Positions 1 to 8,892 of a DNA stretch of 26,904 nucleotides are shown one piece after another (positions within the stretch are counted from its first letter, which is position 1; every line of letters begins with the position of its first letter). The notes beneath the pieces are model-generated. The model worked only from the letters and a program-made list of their open reading frames with translations. It was not told the origin of the DNA and made no database searches. A program made the translations under genes and the position numbers. This stretch comes from Paramacrobiotus richtersi (taxonomy: Eukaryota > Tardigrada > Eutardigrada > Parachela > Macrobiotidae), in the NCBI GenBank assembly GCA_034698045.1, contig JAQGAU010000510.1:1-26904 (forward strand), read 5' to 3'.

Positions 1-139
1 CAAGCTGTGAGGAAACAGAAGAACACATTCAGTGCTAGAATTATCAAAACAAATATAATTTTCAAAGGAACATAATCACTAGCTGTCATAGCAATAAAAG
101 CCATGAACCGTGCGCCCGACACAAATCAGTGTTGCGTTA

Positions 140-420
140 CTAATTAAACAGTAAGTAATTTCAGAGTAAACAGTATCCGGCCTAATATTACACAGTAAGT
201 AAACAGTAACATTTGGTTAACAGTAACAAAAATTTTAAACAGTAATTGATTCGAGTCATCCGCAAGCTTCCAAAATTATTAAAGTAAACTGTTGGCTGGT
301 CAGACAGTAAACAGTAAAGCAAACAGTTGGACTTTCGCGTTCAAAAATAGTAAACTGTAATTAGTTTTGCGGGGGAACATTAAACATTGGGTAATTTGTT
401 TTATCGACAGTAAAGCAACA
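140..420. repeat. CAGTAA-rich interspersed short repeat
   Basis: The hexamer CAGTAA, mostly as AACAGTAA, occurs about eight times on the plus strand between roughly 149 and 412. Inverted forms (AAACTGTAA, AAACTGTTGG) and partial copies lie among them. Spacing is irregular, so this is not a simple microsatellite. Chance would give well under one copy in 280 bases. Binding-site cluster or decayed minisatellite are both possible; nothing decides between them. Confidence 0.6.
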
Positions 421-1276
421 CCGAGACAAACACACCAAACACCTGAAAACCAAGCCAGGCGACGCGGAGCGGCGCTGCGGCTTGTATAGCTAAATAGAAG
501 AACGGAGGTAAATACTAATGTCACAGTTCCCCCCTTAAAGAAAAAATACAGAATATATTTTTATGTGATTTAGCAATATGTTAAAGCGTTAGTTAGCTAA
601 TGTATATCCAAGTAAATCCATTGTGGATAACGTGAAACGTCATCCACATAGTAGGAAAACAGCTTAACCATGCGTGGTATTGCTTACCGAACGGAATGCT
701 ATTTTGGCCATACTTTATCTAGTACTAGTTCTTATTACGGAACTCCGTCCCGGGATCACAAAATCTCCCAAACCAAGCAAGCTCCGGTGGAATAAATTAT
801 ACCATCGGATAGAGCATAGCTCAAAACGGGGACACATGACGTTTGATTTTGAAAGGAACCTACGGACCGTACAGGGCAGGAAAAAATAGATTTTTGTGCC
901 TCACACATATCTGTACGATACTGCCGGATAATGAATCCATGCAAATATTATTAGGCGTTGCTATGATCAGATTTATGTAATCAAGAAATCAATCAAAAAA
1001 ACTACCTGTACTAAGTACTCGCGAGAGTTTGTCTTAGGTAGAAATTAAAAAGGTCAACCCTACACACTACACTGTACAGTTTGTTTTGTTAATACAACAA
1101 TAATACTTGCAAAAATGGGAAATTTTGCCCTTTACCGAGTGTCAGACCAGAAGCAGAACGATAGAAGCTTGAAATAATTGTTTCGAAATATTTCGCGAAC
1201 GAAAGCGATTTCATATTAAAAACCGGATCACTTAAGTGCTGAAACATTTGAGCTGAAGCAGAACGAGAAAAGTCTA
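421..1276. other. No supported gene
   Basis: Only short open frames of about 60-110 codons occur here, on both strands, and none shows a recognisable motif. A short phrase with AGCAGAACGA appears twice (near 1151 and 1256). I see no RNA gene or mobile element. Confidence 0.4.
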
Positions 1277-1410
1277 TATAGTAGGAACGGGGCATGATTT
1301 TAGAACCAAACGTTGCCCCTGGAACAAAACGAAATAACAATAATATAGTAGGAACGGGGCTTGATTTTAGAACCAAACGTTGCCCCTGGAACAAAACGAA
1401 ATAACAATAA
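1277..1410. repeat. 67-bp tandem duplication, two copies
   Basis: Copies at 1277-1343 and 1344-1410 abut exactly and differ at one position (1294 A versus 1361 T). Such near identity in a heavily decayed region indicates a recent duplication. The unit is not a multiple of three and has no clear coding content. Confidence 0.9.
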
Positions 1411-1940
1411 CGCATGGTAGCAACGAAATATTCTTCAATACAGAAAGCTTGACCTGGAGCATAACAAAATTATGCAGTGTGCCAGAAGGGAACCGAGCGT
1501 TTTCCTTTTATATCGAACGTTTTGACCCACAGAAGACCAAAATAAAAGCAGTAGAGTTAGTAAACTTGATAGAGTAAAAAGTAGAGTTATCTTGATATTT
1601 TGCATTATCACCACAACGCGGCCCCGAAACCAATGAAACCAAAACATATTACCATAATTTGTACCGGTGGGATGCCCGTGTTCTGGTATTTAACATGTGA
1701 ACAGAACAAGATACCGAACCATTTTTCTCATGTTTGGTCTCTCCCTGAAAATCTTAGGGAAGAGAAAAATATCGTTAAAAATGGGTAGTGCGACCAATAA
1801 GACCCGGTGTTAACAGCAGACCCACCCCTGTGGACACATTCGCATGCTTACTGGCAAAGCGATCGCCTATCCGGAGCCGGAGGTCGCAACTTTCGCTCAG
1901 CGTGAATTTTCCCCACCTAAAACATCTTCTTCCCCACAAT
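1411..1940. other. No supported gene
   Basis: Open frames at 1380-1577 and 1600-1788 (plus) and 1435-1647 (minus) are 60-70 codons long and unremarkable. A short direct repeat (AGTAGAGTTA) lies near 1551 and 1581. A plus frame of 66 codons starting at 1844 runs into the inverted repeat that follows. Confidence 0.35.
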
Positions 1941-2162
1941 CCACGTGCTCTAGCGACGTCAACCTAAAGGTCATCCGGACAGTTTTGCCGGAGCCTGTGC
2001 AGCAAATAGTCGGTTTCAGCCACTTTTGTGCCGTGTTCGGCTAAAGATGTATCGTCAAACCCAATATTGACTTGGCTCCAACAAAAGTGCTCTGTTCAAA
2101 CTGCTCACTTGATCCCGCCCGGCAGAAACTGTCCGAATAACCTTCAGGTCAGTGCACGCGGA
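1941..2162. repeat. Diverged inverted duplication with coding-like substitutions
   Basis: The left arm (about 1941-2032) matches the reverse complement of the right arm (about 2077-2162). The best block is 1954-1991 against 2119-2158, and an inner block is 2019-2032 against 2077-2093. The left arm lies in a 66-codon plus frame (1844-2044). Read in that frame, the two arms encode nearly the same short peptide (LKVIRTV). Three of four substitutions in that block fall at third codon positions and are silent. I infer that the duplicated segment was coding when or after it was copied. The product is not recognised. Confidence 0.65.
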
Positions 2163-2532
2163 GCCTCATAAAAAATTTCTTGGTTTGTGCAAAATTTACG
2201 TCGGACGAAGCTTTTGTTCTCACAAGTCAGGACGATTTTTCCGGCCACACCCTTACAAACAGGCACTAAAGCCATAACGAAACCACTTTGATTACGTTCA
2301 CCCAACAATAAAGAAAAACCACAAGAAACAATAAACTAAAGTTAGCGGAAAGGCTATAAGAATCGAGCGGAACCGACGAAATAACCAGCCAAGTGCATAC
2401 AGTTAATTGTAAGGGCTCATGCAATGCGGTGTTATGCGACGCAAGCGTTCGCAATGATCAGATCACCCCGAAAAGTTCTTTGAAGAAGAGCTGAGTAGTA
2501 TACTTTTCAGAATCAGTTCTGAACACAGATCT

Positions 2533-2569
2533 CAAGAAACCCTGAGGCGGCAGCCGAAGGTGTTTCTTG
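2533..2569. other. Hairpin with 8-bp perfect arms
   Basis: CAAGAAAC (2533-2540) pairs with GTTTCTTG (2562-2569) around a 21-nt loop. The arms extend by a few more bases if one bulge is allowed. No function can be assigned. Confidence 0.5.
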
Positions 2570-2573
2570 TGAG

Positions 2574-2597
2574 TATATAAGGTGCGCTTATATAAGT
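2574..2597. promoter_or_regulatory. Paired TATATAAG boxes
   Basis: TATATAAG occurs at 2574-2581 and again at 2590-2597, 16 bp apart, right after the hairpin. CTTATATAAG is a near palindrome, so either strand could be served. TATA-like words arise easily by chance. No transcript start or gene is placed correctly to confirm a promoter. Confidence 0.2.
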
Positions 2598-2888
2598 TGA
2601 GTGTCCGTACTTACTATAAAAGTCGCAAAACGTAAGCAATAATTAAATATGGACCGTAGTAAGGTCGAGAACGAAGGGTAGTCCAAGTACCAGCAGTAGA
2701 CCGGTGTAATGCGCACGTTTGTTCGCTCATTCCTTTCTTTGAGTAATGGTTGCAGACACCATGTTTGAAGAGTTCGCAACTCAGAGAGAGTCGGATGAAA
2801 ACTTTAGGGTAGATGGCTTTGTAATGGTCGAAACCTTCGGCGCTGTCAACATAAAGTATTAGATTTGCGCATTTTAGCTGCTACTCTT

Positions 2889-4119
2889 TCACTTGCAAGC
2901 CTCAGAATTCGCTGGCGCCGCGGGATGCTCAAGGCAAAGGTTTTCACTTTCCACGATTGCAAACTCTATTCCTGCGTAGCACAAGTGCGTCATTGATCTT
3001 ACCGTTTTAAGTAAATCTATTACGTAACTCACCAGGGTTTTGAATGTGCGCGTGTGCCATAACGCAGTGCTTAAGAACCAGATTTCCACAGTAACACATT
3101 ACCCGATTTCCATCTCCATGCACGTCGAGTTCTCCTTTGCACAACGGTGTAGAAGTGTGGGAATTCCTGAGCATGCGGCCGGAAGTGGTGTCGTATAGCA
3201 TCAGATTCCTTGTGTATTGTGGAACCAGGCACGTCCGGCTGTCGACAGAGCAGAATTTGTGACCGTGATAGAGGACTTCATCAGTTTTCAGGCTCCCAGC
3301 TGTGACAAAAGACCTTCACAGATGCTGTGCCTACGGTGATGGCCTAAGCAAAGTGCGGCTTTACCTTTGCCTGGAACAGATCGGCGCTTATTGCAGATTA
3401 TGAAGTCAGTGAACCAAGCACTAAGCCAGCCTTTAAACTGCAGGGTATCCATACCGAACCCTTTTAATTTACGCGAAACCGCGTCGCGGCGAGAAACCAG
3501 AACGGAAAACTTAGTGGTATCGGTCAGTGATCATAGCTGTTTGGCCTGGAAATTGATGGTACGGGGAATCTCCGCACCTGCATTCAAGTACTGATGCACT
3601 TGACAACGTTGGTGTGAACCTTTCTGCAGGCTCGCGTGCAACATCCTAGAATAACTTGATGTAGAAAACATGGAAAGTAGTCAGCCATCGTTCTTTTTCC
3701 AACCGTTCCGAGTGGATTGGGATTTCTTTGTGTGTGCCTGGTTGAACATTGCATTCTTCGTGGAAATGCTTAGCGGGTTTTACTAGCACTTCAGGTACAG
3801 GGGTGGCGCGGCAATGTGTTTCCAGCCCTAAGTATAAATTCCCTTAATTTCCCCCCTTGCCGAACACTTCGTTTCGCTGTTTTATAAAATTATCTGATCT
3901 TTTCTCTACGAAAATAGTCTGTTTGCAAAATGCCAGTTGCAAAAGCTGGCTCACGGGGCGTTGACGGAAGCGATCACCCAAATTCCCGACTTGCCAAGAT
4001 TTAACATAGGCGCCTACGGGCGAAACACGAAAGAGACCTCGAGCGGTGATGCTTGTCGGAGAAACTTTTTTCAAAAAAAGGGCAAACATCCGATTCATGC
4101 TACCGTCCCCAGGAATCAT
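2889..4119 (-). pseudogene. Decayed coding-like chain, unknown protein
   Basis: Read on the minus strand, a series of open blocks runs from 4119 to a stop at 2889. The first block (4119-3844) continues past one TAA. A frame change follows near 3650, then a block crossing one TGA near 3535, then another frame change near 3300. The block from about 3300 to 3033 is fully open and rich in Cys and His. It can be followed either by a read-through to a stop at 3007 or by a GTGAGT donor at 3032 and a GCAG acceptor at 2972. That 61-nt intron would join it, in phase, to a last block of 27 codons ending at 2889. Composition is protein-like, but I recognise no family. The breaks suggest a pseudogene. Possible sources are a host gene or an accessory gene of a retroelement. 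Confidence 0.35.
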
Positions 4120-4759
4120 AGCCGACTATGTTGTAGAAAATATAGCGTAGTCAGAGATACTACAGAATGATCCAGGATTTCATCCTGGGAAGAACCCTAA
4201 AGTCTCCCTGCGCCACCATGGTGCGTCCACGCAAGTGGCAAGAAAACCTTACCAGTTGCTCTAAGCTTAAAATTCCAAGTACATTACGGAAGAGAAATGG
4301 TCCAGTTACTCGCCATATTGGACAAAAATGAGTTACGTTGTGACCGGGAATTTTAAGGGAATTAATTTGTGGGAAGCGTGCACGGTCTCTGCGCCAATTG
4401 TGCACTAGTGCGCGCACACACGGGCAACTTAAAAAAATTCCGCTCTGTAGGGAGATTCTCTGCGGCTGGCGGAAATTCGTGTAAACGATGGTCAATGACT
4501 TCGCCTATCATGGTAAACATTCAAAAAAATCAAATCTGTTGCTGTTGACTGGGAAAAAAATGAAAACTTTGATGGAAACAGATTGCCGCGCCATCCCTGT
4601 ATATCTTTTGTGGTGGTAGCTAATCCTTTGGATGTACGCGATGGACACCAGTCCCTTGGGCAGCTAGCTGCCAGGACCAAGTACCTCGGTTCAACCTACA
4701 CGGATCCCCGGGCAAGTGGCAGGACCATGTGAAGATGTGTATTTACTTGCTGTAGTAGC
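4120..4759. other. No recognised gene; open frames on both strands
   Basis: A minus frame of 111 codons (4160-4495) and one of 62 (4492-4680) are open. A plus frame over 4280-4480 is also largely open and rich in basic residues, which would suit a retroelement tail. CACCATGGTG near 4216 and GTGCGCGCAC near 4410 are perfect short palindromes. None of this identifies a product. Confidence 0.3.
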
Positions 4760-5210
4760 GGTGTTCCAATGGACTTGAGTGGACAGCACTGATGGTATCC
4801 GCGGTCCACGAGGGTTTCCTTGACTGTTCTACTTGGTGGTTATCAGGAAAACTGTTTACCAAGAGATACGGTCATTACGTCTACGGAAGGTGGTTCCTGT
4901 CGTAAGTGGTTAACCCGATCTACGCGTATTCAGCGCCGAAATCCACCACTTGAGCAGCAGACAGAAAGTGATTTGGAGAGTGAACGTAGTAGCCGATCGC
5001 CTGAGCCGGATTCATCATCTGCTTATCAGTCAACTGAACCGACAACACCTTCCAACCATCGGAACAGCATTGCCCGAGACTGAGCCAACAAACACAGGAA
5101 CAAGTGCCCAAATCGAAGCAACGTCACAGCAAGCTACACAACACTCATTTGGGATCAACTTGCTCGTACAGGTTGTGAAACCGCTAACCCTTCGCAAAGT
5201 CAAATAACAC
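4760..5210 (+). pseudogene. pol: Ty3/Gypsy RNase H C-terminal fragment
   Basis: Two short motifs typical of the end of the Ty3/Gypsy RNase H domain appear in order. YGHYVYGR starts at 4867, matching the usual aromatic-R-H/K-Y-x-Y-G-R/K phrase. NVVADRLSRI starts at 4983, matching the N-x-x-A-D-A-L-S-R phrase that closes the domain. They lie about 31 codons apart instead of the usual ~55-60, and in different frames, so there is an internal deletion plus a frameshift. A Ser/Thr/Gln-rich tail follows to a stop at about 5207. In an intact element this enzyme would degrade the RNA strand during reverse transcription. No flanking LTR is visible. The identification rests on two short motifs and their order. 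Confidence 0.55.
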
Positions 5211-5292
5211 ACTAATTATAGCAATCATAAATGCACCACCGTTAATTTCGTTAAACAACCCTAATCTTGAAATAATTGAGTTATTACTAACT

Positions 5293-5637
5293 GTGAGTGG
5301 ACGAGAAATCACTATTTGTAACAAAACAGATGCACTATGCGTCGAAAGATCAACCAATACCTACCCGTGCACCGAATGCCCTTTTACCAACGTTTCACAA
5401 TCTTTAACACGTTTCACCACTCTTTCCGAGTGCACGTTTTACCTTCGATTTTGCAACCTTCACTACTTGCTCGCATTAACCAGCGTTTTACGGTCCGTGC
5501 GATCCGACAAGCGAATCTCGCTGACCACCATCCCTGAAGATAACGACATCACTGAGGCACCGGATACCACCTTCCGTAACTATCATCATAAAAACGTTCA
5601 TATACTGTATAAAGTTGCAGCTGCTGTCATACGTTAA
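5293..5637 (+). CDS. Hypothetical 114-codon open frame, six cysteines
   Basis: This is one of the longer uninterrupted plus frames. It contains six cysteines in its first two thirds (paired as CTEC near residue 26) and a Thr/Asp-rich C-terminal third. The start is uncertain because upstream in-frame ATGs were not resolved. An overlapping frame (5337-5537) is probably a shadow. I recognise no family. It sits between a Ty3/Gypsy fragment and a fold-back element, which weakens the case for a live gene. A non-coding open frame is an equal alternative. Confidence 0.2.
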   Translation: MSGREITICNKTDALCVERSTNTYPCTECPFTNVSQSLTRFTTLSECTFYLRFCNLHYLLALTSVLRSVRSDKRISLTTIPEDNDITEAPDTTFRNYHHKNVHILYKVAAAVIR

Positions 5638-5673
5638 ATTCTTCTACTCGACACATCATACATTACTGAGCTT

Positions 5674-5759
5674 CACTAGTCCTCTACAAGGAAATCCGGT
5701 AAAAAACTATCCGCACCACTAGTCCTGTACAAGAAAAAACCGGTAAAAGACCAAACTGA
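5674..5759. repeat. 43-bp imperfect tandem duplication
   Basis: CACTAGTCCT begins both copies, at 5674 and 5717. Similarity holds for about 34 bases (through CCGGTAAAA) and then fades. It lies just upstream of the fold-back element. Confidence 0.7.
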
Positions 5760-5781
5760 CAATTCGCAATGATGAATTCCA

Positions 5782-6103
5782 GTACAACGAAAGGGGCCGA
5801 CAACTAGACACCTTGAGTTTACTGTTCCAACAACTAGACACCTAATGCCCGTCTTGTTTGATTAAATGCGTGCGTTCAAAATGTGTGCAAAGCAAAGGAA
5901 GACCGAGACAGACAGGCCTCTCTGCCCCTCTGTCTCTCGAAAGGGCTGCAGAGAGGCCTGTCTGTTCTGTGCCTTGCTATGGCGCTACTCGGCGGCGACG
6001 GTGCGCATGGAAGCCGCATTCAGTCAGCACGCACAGGCAGTTAGTGTCTAGTTGTTGGAACAGTAAACTCAATGTGTCTAGTTGTTGGCCCCCTTCGTTG
6101 TAC
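5782..6103. mobile_element. Fold-back (MITE-like) element with ~64-bp inverted termini
   Basis: The left terminus (5782-5845) and the reverse complement of the right terminus (6041-6103) differ at only about three substitutions and one indel. The termini start with GTACAACGAA, and each contains two direct copies of CAACTAGACAC. At the centre is a second, perfect 17-bp inverted pair (5909-5925 with 5948-5964, 22-nt loop) that includes AGGCCT. The intervening halves are weakly complementary, so the whole 322 bp may fold back. GTAC flanks both ends and could be a 4-bp target duplication, but it is self-palindromic and may belong to the terminus. No transposase frame lies inside, so this would be a non-autonomous DNA element mobilised in trans. 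Open frames of 61 and 84 codons inside it are not considered genes. Confidence 0.8.
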
Positions 6104-6238
6104 AGTACATGAAAACAATGACACTGTAAAAGCAGTGGTGCATAAAGCTGAAGAAAAAAAAGACGTTACGAACTCACCATTCAGATAACGCATCTGCCGG
6201 ATACCGTTTTAACCCCAAGAAAGGTTTTGGTAATAAAA

Positions 6239-6493
6239 CTATCTAATTACATGTGTAACGGAGAAAGAAAATTTAATATTTACGTCAGAAATGTTTAGAG
6301 GCACATGCCCTTCCAAATGCAATACGCATGAATTAATGGGCGCCTCCTGCACTAAGGAAGTGTAGAGTAAGTCTTACTTTTCGACCGTAGTCGCTCACGT
6401 GATTCAAGTAGATACAGATTTGGCTATGAGAAGCTGGAACTTCAATCTTCATTGAATCCGGAATCCACGGTTTCGTCACCAATTTGTGAGACA
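6239..6493 (-). CDS. Candidate two-exon gene end, unknown protein
   Basis: A minus frame is open from about 6493 to 6378 (and up to 6533 in the same frame). A GTAAGA donor at 6377 and a TTAGTGCAG acceptor ending at 6347 enclose 31 nt. Removing them joins the frame to a second open block (6346-6239) of about 35 codons ending in TAG. Without splicing, the first frame still runs open to 6333, so a frameshift is an equal explanation. A further donor-like GTGAGT with a long pyrimidine run and TTCAG (6177-6148, 30 nt) lies downstream, next to the fold-back element. Residues look protein-like; no family is recognised. Confidence 0.3.
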
Positions 6494-6663
6494 CTAGTGC
6501 AGCGTAGGCACATTTACAGCGTCCGATGGCCAAGAATTAGTTTCCGTAAAACTTCAATCGGTTGCCGGGTAGATCGGAGCCTGAAAAGGCTGAGCAATCC
6601 AGCGCCTTGCTGTCCGTTTAATTATTCACATGGACCTGCCTCCACGGAACGTTATTGGGCTTG

Positions 6664-6705
6664 AGAAAAAAATTATAATAATAAAAATTATAATTAAAAT
6701 TATCT
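6664..6705. repeat. AT-rich low-complexity tract
   Basis: A run composed almost only of A and T, built from ATTATAATAA-like words, precedes the kinase relic. It looks like a decayed microsatellite or a poly(A) tail. No upstream retroposed transcript could be traced. Confidence 0.5.
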
Positions 6706-6727
6706 GATATTTCGGTGTGGTAAGGTA

Positions 6728-7048
6728 ATGAATGTTCTGTGCGACCCACACGTGTGCCAAAATTTTGCTGGGTCAGAGTGGAACAGTTTGTTAAGAGCGG
6801 CTAAAATAACCACTCCCATACACCTGGTTTAAATTAAAGGAAGTAAAAGTCCCAGCCAAACGGATGGCTATGGCAAATTTTTGAACGAAAGGAAATATTC
6901 AGGAAAATCAGATGATTGGTCCCGTGATATTCTCTTGTGGGAACTATTTACCTTTGGGAAAGCGCCGTGCTATAACGTATTCACAAGGATTTTCGTTGGT
7001 GACATTAAGTCAGCCCTTTTACAAGAAGTCTGGAGCCAACAAAGATAG
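6728..7048 (+). pseudogene. Receptor-type tyrosine kinase relic (activation segment region)
   Basis: SDDWSRDILLWELFTFGKAP, encoded from about 6908, is a clear match to the conserved stretch of animal tyrosine kinases (S-D-V-W-S-F-G-I-L-L-W-E followed by F-T-x-G). Upstream at 6843 is KVPAKRMA, corresponding to the K/R-V/L-P-V-K-W-M-A-P-E element, with W changed to R and the A-P-E lost. Further upstream at 6731 is NVLCDPHVC, fitting the segment after the catalytic loop (R-N-V-L). The spacing between these landmarks is close to that of FGFR and insulin-receptor kinases. The DFG motif is not intact. A +1 frameshift occurs near 6878, and the frame ends at TAG 7046. In life this domain would transfer phosphate to tyrosines beneath a membrane receptor. 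Here it cannot be functional. The rest of the gene is not seen nearby. Confidence 0.75.
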
Positions 7049-7138
7049 TCATCTTCTTCGGGTATATTTCGTATGCGTCTGATCAGGATTTGGTCAGGTA
7101 CAAACAAGGTCTGTTAATTTTTTAATAGTTAACATTGT

Positions 7139-7255
7139 CGGTTTTGAATTTAGTAATAACCATAAGTAAGCGACGTCTAATGTGTATTTATTGGTTAAGG
7201 GTAAATGAAGGGACCGATTCTGGTTTGGATTTGAGCGTGATTTGAAGGAGTACAC
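7139..7255. repeat. Dispersed repeat, copy A
   Basis: About 116 bp here match 9769-9884 in the same orientation at roughly 85% by eye, with one single-base gap. On the minus strand copy A lies in an open frame (7094-7333, 79 codons). The gap breaks that frame in copy B and the changes show no codon pattern, so I treat it as a non-coding repeat family. Confidence 0.75.
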
Positions 7256-7423
7256 GGAAGTTATCTGTCTCTCGAGAGCTACTGCGTAGTCAGGTATAGG
7301 AGCACGTGAAAATAAGCTGTTGTTAGAAGGCAAAGTCGGCGACTGGGTTGCCCTGTCGGCCGTTCTTTCCTGACGCCTGCAATATTCGTCAACACGTTCG
7401 GCCGTACTCCCCAGACACCTGCA

Positions 7424-7748
7424 CTATGCGCTATGAGAGTCGCGCGAATAGCGTCTTTTCGATGTTAAGCTGTCCTTTGTCATCAAGGGCCTTCTTAAGG
7501 ATTTCGTCTCGAAGGCTTGCAGAACCACAAGGAGACTGTTTGCCTTCTCGACAACGAACGTGAGATGGCATAGTAATTTGTTGATTATATCTTCCCTGGA
7601 GCCACCACTGTATCCTAGGATTGTTATAGGTAACCGTGCTTTACAGAGGAAGGTGTTGTTCGCTATCCTTGTCAAGCTCCATGCGGTCCGCGTTGACGTG
7701 AAAGCATGGCGACATAGGTTGCACTTTCTGCAAAATGTGAACAGTTAA
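7424..7748. CDS. Both-strand open stretch, unknown
   Basis: The minus strand is open for almost 100 codons from about 7744 to 7424. It begins with a CRKCNLC phrase and includes GYSGGSREDIINKL. The plus strand is open over almost the same span (about 7464-7748). Only one can be real, and neither can be chosen. A TTTTGCAG acceptor-like site precedes the minus block. The minus reading has a balanced composition and faintly resembles a small alpha/beta domain, which I would not name. Confidence 0.2.
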
Positions 7749-8084
7749 ATTTTTGCACGTTATTCATTTCAAGAATCAGAAATACAGCACAGCACGACTT
7801 CATGTGCGGGACAGTGTGCGATTTAGTAAGTAATTGGATTATCACCAGAAAGTATTGATGCTCTAAGAGACACGATGTATCGATGCAGGGTTTGCGCCAC
7901 TCTCGTATTATAATGACACTTTGCTGTTTTACAAACGCTGGGTTCGAACCTAGCTAATTTGTAAACCAGAACCTTATTTGGGCAGTTATTTAGTACTGTC
8001 CCCGTCCATTCCGTCGCTGAGTAGCGTGCACGAAGAGTCCCAGAAACGTTGTAGGGGATGCAACTAAGTAACAGCTGTACATCT
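7749..8084. other. No gene seen
   Basis: No frame above about 60 codons and no repeat was noticed. GCTGGGTTCGAACCTAGC at 7928-7945 resembles a tRNA T-arm, but no tRNA body surrounds it. Confidence 0.4.
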
Positions 8085-8537
8085 TTATTGTAACGAAATC
8101 AGGCACTGCAGGTCAAGAATAGCGGTCTTGCATATGGAGAAGCTTTTCCTAATGCCGTAGTTTTCTTTGTCATTATGAGCGTCTTTAAAAATTTCCTCGT
8201 GTAGCCAGTGAGGCATCTCAAGGAACCTCAATGGAAGCAAAGTGCCGGAAACAACATATGATAAACCGGAATTCTCATAAATCCGTTTCCCCTGGGACTC
8301 CACTACCTGAAACTGTTTTAAGTTTTAGATTCTTACCAAAAAGTGATATGTTGATTTTTGCCAGTAAACCGTGCTACTTTGTAGTATTTGCGGATTACCA
8401 TGGATATATATGCTCGAAAAGCTGTCTGATCGTTGAACCAGATCGACGATACCGCAGTAGGTAAATATCAATGCTAGATAACGCTTCAGTACCGCCGAAG
8501 TTGAGTACGCTGTTTGCTTGCTCATCTTGACCAACAT
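8085..8537 (-). CDS. Candidate intact two-exon gene, 140 aa, unknown
   Basis: An ATG at 8537 (minus) opens a frame that reaches a GTAAGAATC donor at 8336. A matching acceptor (ACAGTTTCAG) ends at 8307, leaving a 30-nt intron. Unspliced, the frame stops within four codons. Spliced, it continues in phase for 74 codons to TAA at 8085. The predicted 140-residue protein has a moderately hydrophobic segment near residues 18-37 (KRYLALIFTYCG) and a charged C-terminal half (KDAHNDKENYG). I recognise no family. An alternative minus frame over 8537-8400 is also open and protein-like, so the first exon is uncertain. This is the best candidate for a complete gene in the window, but confirmation needs transcript evidence. 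Confidence 0.35.
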
Positions 8538-8618
8538 AGAAATAATGGCTCACCGCTGAATTGAAACAATGTTCTTATTTGACATTTTATTGTAACACTT
8601 TTCCTCTTATTATTTCAG

Positions 8619-8755
8619 GATTTTACAACCTAATAGCTTTTCGAGCAGTTCACCTGCAAAACTCATACCTGATGGGAATGTTGAAATTGAATAGCACAAT
8701 TGAAACGGATGACTATGCGTATTACAGCCAAGATAAAAAAATGCACTTCTCCTGA
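8619..8755 (+). CDS. Possible terminal exon, unknown
   Basis: A pyrimidine-rich tract ending in TTATTTCAG (to 8618) makes a good plus-strand acceptor. After it, one frame is open for 45 codons to TGA at 8755. A second frame is open for about 23 codons. No upstream donor-bearing exon is apparent, and the minus-strand candidate gene lies next to it. The call rests on the splice-like signal only. Confidence 0.15.
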
Positions 8756-8892
8756 TGAAATGATAGCCTTTTTTTCGATTTACGAGCCACTGCTGCTGCA
8801 AAAGATATCTGCAAACTGGTTGCTCAAAACCTTTGTCATACACTTTAGCCTGAAGATCGCGACGCCAAGGAATTAATTAATTAGGAATTAAT

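Larger units (their letters stand above)
2163..2888. other. No supported gene; hairpin and TATA-like pair inside
   Basis: Minus frames at 2266-2454 and 2588-2779 and a plus frame of 35 codons at about 2761 are open but carry no motif. The stretch separates the inverted duplication from the minus-strand coding-like chain that ends at 2889. A hairpin and a TATA-like pair within it are listed separately. Confidence 0.35.

Noticed and set aside
3525..3545. Minus-strand AAACAGCTATGA resembles a common cloning-vector primer site
   Set aside because: The identity ends after about a dozen bases and the flanks do not match vector sequence; taken as chance.
3367..3594. 75-codon plus frame
   Set aside because: It is the antisense shadow of the minus-strand coding-like chain at 2889-4119.
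5858..6112. 84-codon and 61-codon plus frames
   Set aside because: They lie inside the fold-back element, and their residues simply reflect its inverted repeats.
7928..7945. GGTTCGAACC, a tRNA T-arm-like palindrome
   Set aside because: Stem register does not fit a 7-nt T-loop, and no acceptor, D-arm or anticodon arm is found around it.
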